Shown here piece by piece: positions 49,528 to 59,039 of a stretch of 64,000 nucleotides of DNA (position 1 is its first letter; every line of letters starts with the position of its first letter). A program made the translations under genes and the position numbers. A model generated the notes under the pieces. It had not been told where the DNA came from. It searched no databases and worked only from the letters and a program-made list of their open reading frames with translations. The DNA comes from Burkholderiales bacterium C2 (GTDB taxonomy: Bacteria > Pseudomonadota > Gammaproteobacteria > Burkholderiales > Burkholderiaceae_C): contig SCOI01000018.1 of assembly GCA_005503085.1 (NCBI GenBank), forward strand, positions 62,001-126,000, read 5' to 3'.

Positions 49528-51549
49528 TCAAGGTTTGTTCAGATGCTCGCCCAGAAAGCGCTCGACGCGGCGGGCGAAGTCCACCTGGGTCGAGACCTGG
49601 CGCCAGCTGTGGCCCTCGTTGGCATAAGTGACCCATTCGGGCGGCCGACCGGCCTCGGTCAAGACCTTGCGCAGGCGCTCGCCGTGGGCCAGCGGCACGC
49701 GCAGATCGGCCTCGCCGAAGGCCAGCAGCAGCGGCGCCTTGATGTGCCGGGCCTGGGCCAGCGGTGAGGCGGCGCTCAGCATCGCCGCGTCCTTCTCGGC
49801 GTCGCCGACCAGCTCGGGCAGCATGTGGCGGCGGCCCTGGCCGCTGATGTCGTCGTCGATCCACCAGGAACCCTTCAGCAGCAGGAAGGGATCGGTGACC
49901 GCGACCCAGGCGATGCCGCAACGGTAGAGCTCAGGGTGGCGCACCAGGCCCATCAGCGTCGAGTAGCCCCCATAGCTGGCGCCGGCGATGCAGGCCTGCT
50001 CGGGGCTGGCCAGGCCCTGCTGGCGAGCCCACAGCAGGGCGTCGGCCACATCATCCTGCATGGCCTGGCCCCATTGCTTCCAGCCGGCGCGGTAATGAGC
50101 CTCGCCGTAGCCGGTGCTGCCGCGGAACTCCGGCGCGATCACCAGATAGCCGCGCGAGGCCAGGAACTGCTCCATCGCCTGCCAGCGCCAATGCCCGCCG
50201 CGCACCCAGGGGCCGCCATGCACCAGCACCACGGCCGGTGCCGGCTTGCCGGGCTCGACGCCGGTGGGCAGCGTCAGCCAGACCGGCAGATCACGCCCGT
50301 CGCGGGCCTTGATGCGCTCCAGCGCCACGCCCGACATGCGGCGCGGATCGATGTCGTCGAGTACCCGGCTGACCGGCTGCCAGCGCTGGGTCGCAGCCTC
50401 GTACACCCAGAGCTGGCCGGGATCGCGATCCGAGAAGGAGCGCACCAGCACCACCTGATCGTCGGCGCCGCAGCGGCTGCAGCTGAGCCGGTTGATGCGG
50501 CCGGGCAGGCGTTCGTCGGCCAGGGCCTGCATGCGCTTCATCGCCGGGTCGAACCAGACGGTCTGCTCGGCATCGGTCTCGACGCGCACGCCCAGAGCCC
50601 GCGAGCCGGCGCGGTCCAGCACCAGGCTGCCGCTGAAATCGAAGCCCGGCGCGGACACCAGGGCCGGGGTCTGCGGCTTGCCGGCCTCGAAGTCATAGCG
50701 TGTCAGCACCGCATAGCCCTCCGGGCCGTGTCGATGGGTGACATAGAGCGTGCCAGCGTCGTCGACGACGCTGGGCTGGAAGGGCTGGCGCAGCAGATCG
50801 CCCTGCGACAGCTGACGCCAAGAGTCCTGGCCGGGGCCGCGCCAATGCAGGCTGCTGCGCCCCTCGCTCTCGACGCCGGCCAGGCGCGGCTGGCCCTTGC
50901 TGTCAAACCACCAGCGGGTCGCGTTGCGCGGCCCATCGCCCAGGCCCATCGTGCGCGTGCGCCCGCTGCGCACATTCAGCCACATCGGTGTGACGGACTG
51001 CAGTTCACGGCTTGCGAAGCTCATCACGCCGATCACGATCTCGTCGGGCGTGACGCCGTCCTGCTGCAGCGGCACATGCAGCAACACATGGTTCCATTCC
51101 AGCGCCTTGTCGCGCGTGCTGCCGTCGCTGATGAAGGGCAGGCCGCGCCGGCGCACCAACATGCGGAAGTCGCTGCCATCGGCATTGATGGCGTAGAGCC
51201 CGGGGGCGGCGCGTCGGTCCTCGCCGCTGCCGGCTTCCAGGTCCAGCACGCTGAAGACCAGGCGCTCGTCGCTGACCCAGTCGAAGCGCACGATGTCGGC
51301 GTCGGAGAACAATGCCGCACGCCTGGCCTTGGGCTCGGCCTCCAGATCAATGACCGCCAGGCCGACTCGTGCCGACCCCCGCGAGGTGCTGACCGCCAGG
51401 CGCTTGCCCGAGGGCGATAACTTGGCTTCCAGCACCGCCGGGCGCTGGAAGAAGCGTTCCACCGGGATCGGCTGCTGCGCTTGTGCCGACGCCTGTTGCA
51501 TCGACAGGGCCGCGGCGAGCGCGGCCAGGCTGAGCCAGAAACTCTTCAT
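49528..51549 (-). CDS. S9-family (prolyl oligopeptidase-like) serine peptidase, exported
   Basis: A 673-residue peptidase. Residues 1-23 are a signal peptide (LSLAALAAALSMQQASAQAQ). A beta-propeller of weak repeats covers about residues 30-390. The alpha/beta hydrolase catalytic part is C-terminal with VVLVHGGPWVRGGH, the nucleophile Ser in IAGASYGGYSTLMG, the Asp in LAFGEADLRVPLAHG and the His in YANEGHSW. Start ATG 51549 follows GGGAGG. Likely acts in the periplasm on short peptides. Upstream 55 bases also contain a small hairpin on the other strand. Confidence 0.9.
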   Translation of the reverse strand: MKSFWLSLAALAAALSMQQASAQAQQPIPVERFFQRPAVLEAKLSPSGKRLAVSTSRGSARVGLAVIDLEAEPKARRAALFSDADIVRFDWVSDERLVFSVLDLEAGSGEDRRAAPGLYAINADGSDFRMLVRRRGLPFISDGSTRDKALEWNHVLLHVPLQQDGVTPDEIVIGVMSFASRELQSVTPMWLNVRSGRTRTMGLGDGPRNATRWWFDSKGQPRLAGVESEGRSSLHWRGPGQDSWRQLSQGDLLRQPFQPSVVDDAGTLYVTHRHGPEGYAVLTRYDFEAGKPQTPALVSAPGFDFSGSLVLDRAGSRALGVRVETDAEQTVWFDPAMKRMQALADERLPGRINRLSCSRCGADDQVVLVRSFSDRDPGQLWVYEAATQRWQPVSRVLDDIDPRRMSGVALERIKARDGRDLPVWLTLPTGVEPGKPAPAVVLVHGGPWVRGGHWRWQAMEQFLASRGYLVIAPEFRGSTGYGEAHYRAGWKQWGQAMQDDVADALLWARQQGLASPEQACIAGASYGGYSTLMGLVRHPELYRCGIAWVAVTDPFLLLKGSWWIDDDISGQGRRHMLPELVGDAEKDAAMLSAASPLAQARHIKAPLLLAFGEADLRVPLAHGERLRKVLTEAGRPPEWVTYANEGHSWRQVSTQVDFARRVERFLGEHLNKP

Positions 51550-51604
51550 CCATCCTCCCTGCCTGTGGCAGTTTTTTTGATGGGGCGAAGAATAGCCTGG
51601 GCTG

Positions 51605-52531
51605 TCAGTCGGCGTCCAGGAAGGCCTGCAGCCGCGCGGCCAGCGCCTCGGGCTGGTCATGGTGAAGCATATGACCGGCGCCCTGCAGCCGCGCGCGCTG
51701 CAGCTGCGGCACCGCGGCGAGCCGGGCCTCGAAGTCCTCGCGCGGGTAGCGATCGCCCCACCACTGGCTCATCTGCGTCTCGCTGCCCTCGACCCACAGC
51801 ACCGGTGCCGTGATGCGAGCCCAGCAGGCCAGGATCTCGGCCTGGCGGTAGAGGATGGGGTTGGCGCGCTTGTGGGCCGCGTCACCGAGGATGTGCCAGG
51901 TCTTGCCCTCGGGGCCGTGCTGCTCGCGCGACCAGTGCGGCGCCAGCCAGGCGGCCTTGTCGGCGGCCAGGCGCGGGTTGGTCTTCATCAGGCGCTGGGC
52001 CACGCCGGCGAGGCTGTCGTAGTGTTTCAGGCTTTGCGGCGTCTTCAGATCGTCCAGCCACTCGATCAGGCGCGCCGGCGCCATCTCGGGCTGCGTCTCG
52101 GGCAGGCCGAAGCCTTCCAGATTGACCAGGCGGCGGATGCGCTCGGGCCGCAGCCCGGCATAGCTCATCACCACATTGCCGCCCATGCTGTGGCCCAGCA
52201 GATCGACCGCCTGGCCCGGTGCGACGGCGTCCAGCAGCGCGTCGAGATCGCCCAGATAGTCGGGGAACCAGTAGCTGTCGGCGCCGCTGCTGTCGCTGAG
52301 GCCGAAGCCGCGCCAGTCCATCGCGACGATGTGGCGCTCATCGGCCAGCGCATCGACGACGAACTGGAAGGACGCGCCCACATCCATCCAGCCATGCAGC
52401 ATCAGCAGCGTCGGCCGCTCGGGCGTGGCGAGGCCGGCCTCGCCCCAGCTCAGGACGTGGTGGCGCAGGCCGCGCAAGGAAATGAACTGGCTGCGGTGCG
52501 GGCGGCGTGCGGTGTAGGCGATGGGCATCAT
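51605..52531 (-). CDS. Alpha/beta hydrolase
   Basis: A 308-residue alpha/beta-fold hydrolase. The oxyanion segment is LLMLHGWMDVGASFQ, the nucleophile elbow is LLGHSMGGNVVMSY, and the C-terminal His is in GAGHMLHHDQPEAL; DWRGFGLSD is also typical. Substrate unknown. The start may be ATG 52531 or 52528. It is divergent from the GNAT gene by 71 bases, which must hold both promoters. Confidence 0.87.
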   Translation of the reverse strand: MMPIAYTARRPHRSQFISLRGLRHHVLSWGEAGLATPERPTLLMLHGWMDVGASFQFVVDALADERHIVAMDWRGFGLSDSSGADSYWFPDYLGDLDALLDAVAPGQAVDLLGHSMGGNVVMSYAGLRPERIRRLVNLEGFGLPETQPEMAPARLIEWLDDLKTPQSLKHYDSLAGVAQRLMKTNPRLAADKAAWLAPHWSREQHGPEGKTWHILGDAAHKRANPILYRQAEILACWARITAPVLWVEGSETQMSQWWGDRYPREDFEARLAAVPQLQRARLQGAGHMLHHDQPEALAARLQAFLDAD

Positions 52532-52602
52532 GCGGGCGACTGTAGGACAAGCAGTGCCGGCAGGCTGTCGGCCCGGCGACAAGCTGCGTGGACAATGCGG
52601 CC

Positions 52603-53088
52603 ATGAGCACCTACACGATACGCCCCGCCCAGAGTAGCGATGTGCCGGCCATCGCCGACCTGATCGCCGAGCTGGCCGAGTTCGAGAACCTCACGCACAT
52701 GCTGCAGCTGACCGCCGACAAGCTGCACCCGCATCTGTTTGGCCCGAAGCCGGTGGTCGAGGCCCTGGTCGGCGAGATCGACGGAGAGATGGTGGGCTTT
52801 GCGCTGTTCTTCACCAACTTCAGCACCTTTCTGGCCAAGCCCGGCCTCTATCTGGAAGATCTCTATGTGCGTCCCGCACATCGCCGCAGCGGCCTGGGCA
52901 AGGGCCTGCTGCAGCGCCTGGCGCAGATTGCCGTCGAGCGCGACTACGGCCGCTTCGACTGGACCGTGCTGGACTGGAACGAGGACGCGATCCGCTTCTA
53001 CGAGAAGATGGGTGCCAGCGTGCTGCCCGAGTGGCGCATCTGCCGCATGACCGGCGAGGCCTTGACCTCGTTTGCCGCGCGCCGCTGA
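52603..53088 (+). CDS. GNAT-family N-acetyltransferase
   Basis: A 161-residue acetyltransferase. It starts STYTIRPAQSSDVPAIADLI, and the acetyl-CoA segment is YVRPAHRRSGLGKGLLQRLA with the final strand DWTVLDWNEDAIRFYEKMGA. It resembles the diamine or thialysine acetyltransferase group, with the EFEN segment (LAEFENLTHML) early in the protein. The start MSTYTIRP is preferred over the ATG five codons upstream. Confidence 0.88.
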   Translation: MSTYTIRPAQSSDVPAIADLIAELAEFENLTHMLQLTADKLHPHLFGPKPVVEALVGEIDGEMVGFALFFTNFSTFLAKPGLYLEDLYVRPAHRRSGLGKGLLQRLAQIAVERDYGRFDWTVLDWNEDAIRFYEKMGASVLPEWRICRMTGEALTSFAARR

Positions 53089-53172
53089 CCCCTTGCAAGG
53101 GGGATCAAAAGAGGGCCCCGGCCGGCCGCGACCGTCATAGACTGAGGCCTAGCGATCAGGGAGTGGTCACAT

Positions 53173-54621
53173 TTGAACGGTGGCCCTATGCAGCCAGGCC
53201 AGGCGCGCGAGTTCTGGGGGCATCTCTCGACCGAGCCGGCCGGGCCGCGCGAGTTCCGCGCCGCGCTCGGCCTGATCGCCCTCTCGGCCATGGTCTTCGT
53301 GGCGGCCCTGCCTTTTGCCGCCACGCCGCTGGCCAAGCTGCCCGCCTTCATCCCTATCTATGTCACCGCGCTGGTGATCTGCGATCTGATCACGGCGGTG
53401 CTGCTGTTCAGCCAGTACCGGGCCCTGCAGTCGCTGGAACTGCTGGTCCTGGGCGGCGGCTATCTGTTCACCGCCGCCGCCACCGCGGCCTATGCGCTGA
53501 TCTTTCCGGGCCTGTTCGCCGCGACGGGCCTGCTGGGCTCGGGGCCGCAGAGCTCCTCGGCCCTGTATATGTTCTGGCATGGCGGCTTCCCGCTGACGGT
53601 GATGGCCTATGCGAGGGTCAAGGCGGGAGGCTCCGGTCGGCCGAGCTTCAACCGGGCGCGGCGCCTGCGGGCGCAGATGGTCATCGTTTTGATGGTGGTG
53701 CTGGTGCTGGCCACCGTGGCCGCATTCACGGCTTTTGCGACCGCAGGGCACGAGCACCTGCCGGTGTTTCTGCAAGGGGACCGGACCACCGCTGCCGGGC
53801 GCGCCGTTCTGCTGGGCGTCTGGACCCTGAGCCTGCTGGCGCTGGCCATGGTCTGGCGGCGCCGGCCGCACACGGTGCTCGATGTCTGGCTGCTGGTGGT
53901 GATGACCGTGTGGCTGTTCGACCTGGCGCTGGCGGCCATCCTGAACACCGGCCGCTACGACCTGGGCTGGTACGCCGGCCGCATCTACGGCCTGCTGGCG
54001 GCCGGCTTTCTGCTGATCGTGCTCTTGAGCGAGAACGCCCGGCACTATGCGCGGCTGGTGCGGCTGTCGGCCGATCTGAGCGCAGCCAACGACCAGCTCT
54101 GGCAGCTGTCGCAGCAGGACGGGCTGACCGAGCTGGCGAACCGGCGCGCCTTCGATCGCTATCTGGCCGAGCAGATGGCGGTGGCGGTGCGCCACAAAAG
54201 AGCCCTGGCCCTGGTGCTGATCGATGTCGATCACTTCAAGGCCTATAACGACCACTACGGCCACCACGCCGGCGACCTGTGCCTGAAACGGCTGGCGGCG
54301 GCGCTGCAGGCCTGCTGCCGCCGGCCGGCGGACATGGCCGCGCGCTACGGCGGCGAGGAGTTCGCGCTGATACTGCCGGACACCGATCTGACGGGCGCCC
54401 GGCACACCGCCGAAGCCGCCCGGGCCGCGGTCGCGGCTCTGGGCATCGAGCATTCAAGCTGTTCCACCGGCCCGCACATCAGCGTCAGCATCGGCCTGGC
54501 CATGGTCGACCCGTCACGCTCAATGACGATGGCGCAGCTGATCGTGGCCGCCGACGGTGCGCTCTACCGGGCCAAGGAAGGCGGGCGCGACCGTGTCATG
54601 GCCGGGCCGCCGGACCGCTAG
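53173..54621 (+). CDS. Diguanylate cyclase with MASE4-like membrane sensor
   Basis: A 482-residue protein. Seven or so hydrophobic segments fill about residues 25-290; IPIYVTALVICDLITAVLLF and QYRALQSLELLVLGGGYLFT match the MASE4-type sensor. The GGDEF domain (about 310-480) has DGLTELANRRAFDRYL, IDVDHFKAYNDHYGH and the active site RYGGEEFALILP, so it should make cyclic di-GMP. No inhibitory RxxD site is obvious. Start is TTG 53173, with AGGGAG 9 bases upstream; ATG 53188 is an alternative. Converges on the E1 gene with a 4-base overlap. Confidence 0.88.
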   Translation: MNGGPMQPGQAREFWGHLSTEPAGPREFRAALGLIALSAMVFVAALPFAATPLAKLPAFIPIYVTALVICDLITAVLLFSQYRALQSLELLVLGGGYLFTAAATAAYALIFPGLFAATGLLGSGPQSSSALYMFWHGGFPLTVMAYARVKAGGSGRPSFNRARRLRAQMVIVLMVVLVLATVAAFTAFATAGHEHLPVFLQGDRTTAAGRAVLLGVWTLSLLALAMVWRRRPHTVLDVWLLVVMTVWLFDLALAAILNTGRYDLGWYAGRIYGLLAAGFLLIVLLSENARHYARLVRLSADLSAANDQLWQLSQQDGLTELANRRAFDRYLAEQMAVAVRHKRALALVLIDVDHFKAYNDHYGHHAGDLCLKRLAAALQACCRRPADMAARYGGEEFALILPDTDLTGARHTAEAARAAVAALGIEHSSCSTGPHISVSIGLAMVDPSRSMTMAQLIVAADGALYRAKEGGRDRVMAGPPDR

Positions 54622-57281
54622 GTCGGCGCCATCGACACCAGCGCGGCCAGACGGCTTTGCTCGCAGGCATTCTCGGCCTTGCAGACTTCCTGGACCGCGC
54701 GCAGGCTGGCCTGCACGATGGCGGCGGCGTCGACCTCGAAATGCGCGCGCAGCTCGGCGCGCGAGTCGCTGCGGCCAAAGCCGTCGGTGCCCAAGCACAG
54801 ATAGCGCCGCCCCGGCGGCAGATAGGCGCGCACCAGCTCGGGCAGGGCGCGCACATAGTCGCTGGCGGCGATGATGGGGCCGCTGCTGGCGCGCAGCTGC
54901 AGCTCCAGCGCGCTGTCGACGGCCGGCTTCAGGCCCTGGCGCCACAGCCGCTCCTGCGCGGCGCCCTCCCGGGCCAGCTCGATATAGCTGGTGACGCTCC
55001 AGACATCGGCGGCGATGCCGTGCTGCTCTTCCAGCAGCGCCGCCGCCTTCAGCACCTCGCCCATGATGGCGCCGCTGCCGAACAGCTGCACCCGCTGCGG
55101 CAGCGCGGCCGGTCCGCTGCGCAGCCGGTAGATGCCGCGCAGCACGCCGGCACGGTCGGCCTCGGCCAGGCTGGGGTTGACGACGTTCTCATTGGTGACG
55201 GTCAGGTAGTAGAACTCGTCGACCTGCTGCTCCAGCATGCGGCGCATGCCGTGGTCGATGATGAGGGCCAGCTCGCCGGCGAAGGCCGGGTCGTAGGCGC
55301 GGCAGTTCGGCACGGTGGAGGCGAACAGCGGGCTGTGGCCGTCCTGGTGTTGCAGGCCTTCGCCGCCCAGCGTGGTGCGGCCGGCGGTGGCGCCGATCAG
55401 GAAGCCGCGGGCGCGCTGGTCGGCCGCGGCCCAGATCAGGTCGCCGACCCGCTGGAAGCCGAACATGCTGTAGAAGATGTAGAAGGGCAGCATCGCCAGC
55501 CCGTGCGTCGAGTAGCTGGTGGCCGCCGCGGTCCATGACGACAGCGCGCCGGCCTCGCTGATGCCTTCTTCGAGGATCTGCCCGCTCTTGTCCTCGCGGT
55601 AGGCCAGCATCGAGCCGGCGTCCTCGGGCTGGTAGAGCTGGCCGAAGGGGGCGTAGATGCCGACCTGGCGGAACAGGCTGGCCATGCCGAAGGTGCGCGC
55701 CTCGTCGGCGACGATGGGCACGATGCGCGGGCCCAGCCTCTCGTCCTTGATCAGCGCGGCCAGCTGGCGCACAAAGGCCATCGTCGTGCTCATGCTCTTG
55801 CCGTCGGCCTGCAGCGCGAAGCCGGCCGTCTCGGCAAGACCTGGCACCGGCAGCGGCGGCGCCAGCGTGGCGCGGGCCGGCAGAGAGCCGCCGAGCGCCG
55901 CGCGGCGCGTCTGCAGATAGCGCATCTCGGCACTGTCCTCGGCGGGCTTGTAGAACGCCGCCTCGGCCACCTGGGCGTCGCTGAGCGGCAGCGCAAAGCG
56001 CTCGCGAAAGGCCAGCAAATCGTCCGTGCCCAGTTTCTTCTGCTGGTGCGAGGTCATGCGGCCCTGGCCGGCCGTGCCCATGCCATAGCCCTTCATGGTC
56101 TTGGCCAGCACGACGGTGGGCTGGCCGCGATGGGCGCGGGCGCGTGCGAAGGCGGCGTGGATCTTGACCGGGTCATGGCCGCCGCGGCGCAGCCGGTCTA
56201 TGTCCTCGTCGGCCAGGTGGGCGACCAGGGCCTGCAGCTCGGGCGACTGGCTGAAGAAGCTGCGGCGGTTGAAGGCGCCGTCGTTTGCGCTGAGCGTCTG
56301 GAACTCGCCGTCCACGGTGCGCGCGAAGGCCCGCGCGATCGCATGGGTCTCGTCGCGCGCCAGCAGCGCATCCCACTCGGAGCCCCACAGGCATTTGAGG
56401 ACATGCCAGCCGGCGCCGGCGAACAGTGCTTCGAGCTCGTCGACGATGCGGCCATTGCCGCGCACCGGGCCGTCCAGGCGCTGCAGATTGCAGTTGATCA
56501 CGAAGACACAGTTGTCGAGGTTCTCGCGCGCGGCCAGGGTCAGCGCGGCGATCGACTCCGGTTCGTCCATCTCGCCGTCGCCGAAAAAGCCCCAGACCTT
56601 GCGCTGCTCGGTGGCCTGCAGGCCGCGGTCGGCCAGGTAGCGCATGAAGCGGGCCTGGTAGATCGCATTGATCGGGCCTATGCCCATGGACCCGGTCGGG
56701 AACTGCCAGAACTCCGGCATCAGATAGGGGTGTGGGTAGGAGCTGAGCCCCTGGAACCCTTGCTTCTGCGCGCTGAGTTCCTGGCGGTAGTGGCGCAGCG
56801 CGTCTTCGCCGAGCCGGCCCTCCAGAAAGGCGCGCGCATAGACGCCCGGCGCCGAATGCGGCTGGAAGTACACCAGATCGGCCCCCTGCGGCGCCGCAGG
56901 GCCGCGGAAGAAATGCTGGAAGCCCACCTCGAACAGATCGGCCGCCGAGGCATAGCTGGCGATGTGCCCGCCGAGCTCGCCGTGCGCGGCATTGGCGCGT
57001 ACGACCATCGCCAGCGCGTTCCAGCGCAGCATGGCCGAGAGCCGCTGCTCGATGGCCAGGTCGCCGGGGTAGGGCGGCTGCTGGGCCAGCGGCACGCTGT
57101 TCAGATAGGGCGTGACGGCCGCCGGCCGCCAGGGCAGCTGCTGCTGGCGCGCATGCGCCAGCAGGCCGTCCAGCAGGGCGGCCGCGCGTTCGCGGCCTTC
57201 ATGCGGCCCCCAGGCGGCGAGCAGGCCGTCCAGCGCTGCACACCATTCCTGAAGTTCCTCGTCGACATCGGTCGGGTGCAT
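54618..57281 (-). CDS. aceE: Homodimeric 2-oxoacid dehydrogenase E1 (AceE/MdeB-like)
   Basis: An 887-residue thiamine-diphosphate E1 of the homodimeric pyruvate dehydrogenase type. The ThDP motif is WGFFGDGEMDEPESIAALTL. The C-terminal part contains SLFRQVGIYAPFGQLYQPED and TTLGGEGLQHQDGHS, as in AceE. It lies 23 bases after acdS on the same strand, and there are no aceF/lpd genes beside it. ACC deaminase releases 2-oxobutyrate. MdeB of Pseudomonas putida is an AceE-like 2-oxobutyrate dehydrogenase E1 encoded next to a 2-oxobutyrate-producing lyase, so this copy may prefer 2-oxobutyrate (inference). ACAGGAG precedes ATG 57281. Confidence 0.9.
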   Translation of the reverse strand: MHPTDVDEELQEWCAALDGLLAAWGPHEGRERAAALLDGLLAHARQQQLPWRPAAVTPYLNSVPLAQQPPYPGDLAIEQRLSAMLRWNALAMVVRANAAHGELGGHIASYASAADLFEVGFQHFFRGPAAPQGADLVYFQPHSAPGVYARAFLEGRLGEDALRHYRQELSAQKQGFQGLSSYPHPYLMPEFWQFPTGSMGIGPINAIYQARFMRYLADRGLQATEQRKVWGFFGDGEMDEPESIAALTLAARENLDNCVFVINCNLQRLDGPVRGNGRIVDELEALFAGAGWHVLKCLWGSEWDALLARDETHAIARAFARTVDGEFQTLSANDGAFNRRSFFSQSPELQALVAHLADEDIDRLRRGGHDPVKIHAAFARARAHRGQPTVVLAKTMKGYGMGTAGQGRMTSHQQKKLGTDDLLAFRERFALPLSDAQVAEAAFYKPAEDSAEMRYLQTRRAALGGSLPARATLAPPLPVPGLAETAGFALQADGKSMSTTMAFVRQLAALIKDERLGPRIVPIVADEARTFGMASLFRQVGIYAPFGQLYQPEDAGSMLAYREDKSGQILEEGISEAGALSSWTAAATSYSTHGLAMLPFYIFYSMFGFQRVGDLIWAAADQRARGFLIGATAGRTTLGGEGLQHQDGHSPLFASTVPNCRAYDPAFAGELALIIDHGMRRMLEQQVDEFYYLTVTNENVVNPSLAEADRAGVLRGIYRLRSGPAALPQRVQLFGSGAIMGEVLKAAALLEEQHGIAADVWSVTSYIELAREGAAQERLWRQGLKPAVDSALELQLRASSGPIIAASDYVRALPELVRAYLPPGRRYLCLGTDGFGRSDSRAELRAHFEVDAAAIVQASLRAVQEVCKAENACEQSRLAALVSMAPT

Positions 57282-57304
57282 GCGCTGGCTCCTGTCTGCT
57301 GATG

Positions 57305-58321
57305 TCAACCGTTGCGGAAGAGGAAGCTGTAGGCGTTCAATGCGGGGACGCCGCCCAGGTGGGCGTAGAGCACCCGCGAGCCTGCGGGGAACTCGCCCTT
57401 GCGCACCCTATCGATCATTCCCTGCATCGACTTGCCCTCGTAGACCGGGTCGGTCAGCATGCCCTCGGTGCGTGCGCACAGGCGTATCGCTTCCAGCGTG
57501 CCTTCGCTGGGCAGGCCGTACTCGGGGCCGCCGTAGCGGGTGTCCAGCACCACGTCGGCGGCCACAATGGGCCGGCCCAGCTCGACCAGCTCGGCGGTGT
57601 GCTGGGCGATGCGCAGGATCTGTGCATGGGTCTGTGCCGGCTTGGCCGAGGCGTCGATGCCGATCACCTTGTCGGCGCGGCCGTCGGCCGCGAAGCCCAC
57701 CACCATGCCGGCCTGCGTGCTGCCGGTCACCGAGCAGACGACGATGTAGTCGAACTTGAAGCCCAGCTCGGCTTCCTGCGCGCGCACCTCCTCGGCGAAG
57801 CCGACGAAGCCCAGGCCGCCGTAGGGATGCTCGGAGCAGCCGGCCGGGATCGGGAAAGGCTTGCCGCCACGCGCCTTGACATCGTCCATCGCCTGCTGCC
57901 AGCTCGGGCGGATGCCGATGTCGAAGCCGGCCGCGTCCAGGCGCACATCGGCCCCCATGATGCGCGACATCTCGATATTGCCGACCCGGTCGTAGACCGC
58001 GTCCGAGTAGTTGACCCAGTTCTCCTGCACCAGCACGCACTTCATGCCCAGATGGGCGGCGACCGCGGCGACCTGGCGGGTCTGGTTGGACTGGATGCCG
58101 CCGATCGAGACCAGGGTGTCGTAACCGCCAGCAATCGCCTCGGGAATCAGGTACTCCAGCTTGCGGGTCTTGTTGCCGCCGAAGGCCAGGCCGCTATTGC
58201 AGTCCTCGCGCTTGGCATAGAGCTCGACCTCGCCGCCGAGCGCGGCGCTCAGGCGCTTCAGGGGCTGGATGGGCGAGGGGCCGAAGGTCAGCGGGTGGCG
58301 GGGGAAACGTTGCAGATTCAT
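57305..58321 (-). CDS. acdS: 1-aminocyclopropane-1-carboxylate deaminase
   Basis: A 338-residue PLP enzyme that breaks ACC, the plant ethylene precursor, into 2-oxobutyrate and ammonia. Lys51 (FGGNKTRK) binds PLP and Ser78 ([10 protein letters not shown]) is the catalytic nucleophile side residue. Tyr294-Glu295 (DPVYEGKSM) and Leu322 ([12 protein letters not shown]) are the residues that separate true ACC deaminase from D-cysteine desulfhydrase, and all match. Length is exactly that of characterised AcdS. Divergent from acdR with an AT-richer control region. Suggests a plant-associated life style. Confidence 0.95.
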   Translation of the reverse strand: MNLQRFPRHPLTFGPSPIQPLKRLSAALGGEVELYAKREDCNSGLAFGGNKTRKLEYLIPEAIAGGYDTLVSIGGIQSNQTRQVAAVAAHLGMKCVLVQENWVNYSDAVYDRVGNIEMSRIMGADVRLDAAGFDIGIRPSWQQAMDDVKARGGKPFPIPAGCSEHPYGGLGFVGFAEEVRAQEAELGFKFDYIVVCSVTGSTQAGMVVGFAADGRADKVIGIDASAKPAQTHAQILRIAQHTAELVELGRPIVAADVVLDTRYGGPEYGLPSEGTLEAIRLCARTEGMLTDPVYEGKSMQGMIDRVRKGEFPAGSRVLYAHLGGVPALNAYSFLFRNG

Positions 58322-58413
58322 GTGAAGACTCCGAGGAGAGAGGGAAGAGCTTGGCTGCGCTGGGAATGTTAGGAAGAATGCCTGTTCACAGGGTTGCAAA
58401 GATTGATGGGATG

Positions 58414-58437
58414 GCAAACTTCTTGCTGACTGTTTGC
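58414..58437. promoter_or_regulatory. Candidate AcdR operator
   Basis: GCAAAC (58414-58419) and GTTTGC (58432-58437) form an inverted repeat with a 12-base spacer in the 150-base gap between acdS and acdR; a related half, TTGCAAAG, lies at 58394-58401. Lrp-type AcdR binds this region in other bacteria; the exact site here is inferred. Confidence 0.5.
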
Positions 58438-58471
58438 TCCTGATGTGGCTTCCTATTGCTGGAGAATTGAA

Positions 58472-58981
58472 TTGAGCACAACAAAAGTTCGTGGCCAGGC
58501 GAAGCTCGCGGCCCCGGACGCGATCGCGCTGGATCGCACCGACAAGACGCTGTTGCGCGCGCTGCAGCGCGACGCCTCGATCTCGAATGTGGCGCTGGCC
58601 GAGAAGGTGCATCTGAGCCCGCCGGCCTGCCTGCGCCGGGTCGAGCGCCTGCGCCGCGCCGGGCTGATACGCGCGACCGTGGCCCTGCTGGACCCGCCGG
58701 CGCTGGATGCCGGCATGCTGGTCATCATCGGCGTGGTGCTGGACCGCTCGACGCCGGAGTCCTTCGCGGCCTTCGAGAAATCCGCCGCCAAGATTTCCGG
58801 CTGCATGGAGTGCCATGTCGTGACCGGCGAGTTCGACTACTTCATGATGCTGCGCACCAAGGACAGCGATAGCTTCAACCGCCTGCATGCCGAGCAGCTG
58901 CTCTATCTGCCGGGGGTGCGGCAGATCCGCAGCTTCATGGTGCTCAAGCAGGTGCTGTCGACGACAGAGATACCCTTGTAG
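58472..58981 (+). CDS. acdR: Lrp/AsnC-family regulator of ACC deaminase
   Basis: A 169-residue Lrp-type regulator. The HTH is [20 protein letters not shown] then [12 protein letters not shown], and the C-terminal RAM-type domain has [17 protein letters not shown]. It is divergent from acdS, as AcdR is in many Proteobacteria. The start is taken as TTG 58472 because GGAGA lies six bases before it; GTG 58445 would add nine residues with no clear ribosome site. Confidence 0.88.
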   Translation: MSTTKVRGQAKLAAPDAIALDRTDKTLLRALQRDASISNVALAEKVHLSPPACLRRVERLRRAGLIRATVALLDPPALDAGMLVIIGVVLDRSTPESFAAFEKSAAKISGCMECHVVTGEFDYFMMLRTKDSDSFNRLHAEQLLYLPGVRQIRSFMVLKQVLSTTEIPL

Positions 58982-58991
58982 CGCCATATCC

Positions 58992-59033
58992 AGAATAAAA
59001 GTTCTAGACAATAAGTTCTAGAAAAGTTATTCT
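58992..59033. promoter_or_regulatory. 42-bp dyad operator before the blaI-like gene
   Basis: The arms AGAATAA (58992-58998) and TTATTCT (59027-59033) enclose two copies of AAGTTCTAGA (58999-59008 and 59013-59022), each with a TTCTAGA/TCTAGAA core placed symmetrically about the centre. The stretch is AT-rich in a GC-rich genome. It ends 6 bases before the ATG. It differs from the classical TACA-N2-TGTA bla operator but has the right place and symmetry for the BlaI-type dimer. Confidence 0.75.
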
Positions 59034-59039
59034 GAATGC

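Noticed and set aside
51558-51577. CTGCC-TGT-GGCAG hairpin with T7 on the plus strand near the S9 peptidase start
   Set aside because: No plus-strand gene ends here; the stem is short, and the region overlaps the ribosome site of the minus-strand gene.
57305-58321. D-cysteine desulfhydrase instead of ACC deaminase
   Set aside because: Glu295 and Leu322 are both present, the residues specific for ACC deaminase.
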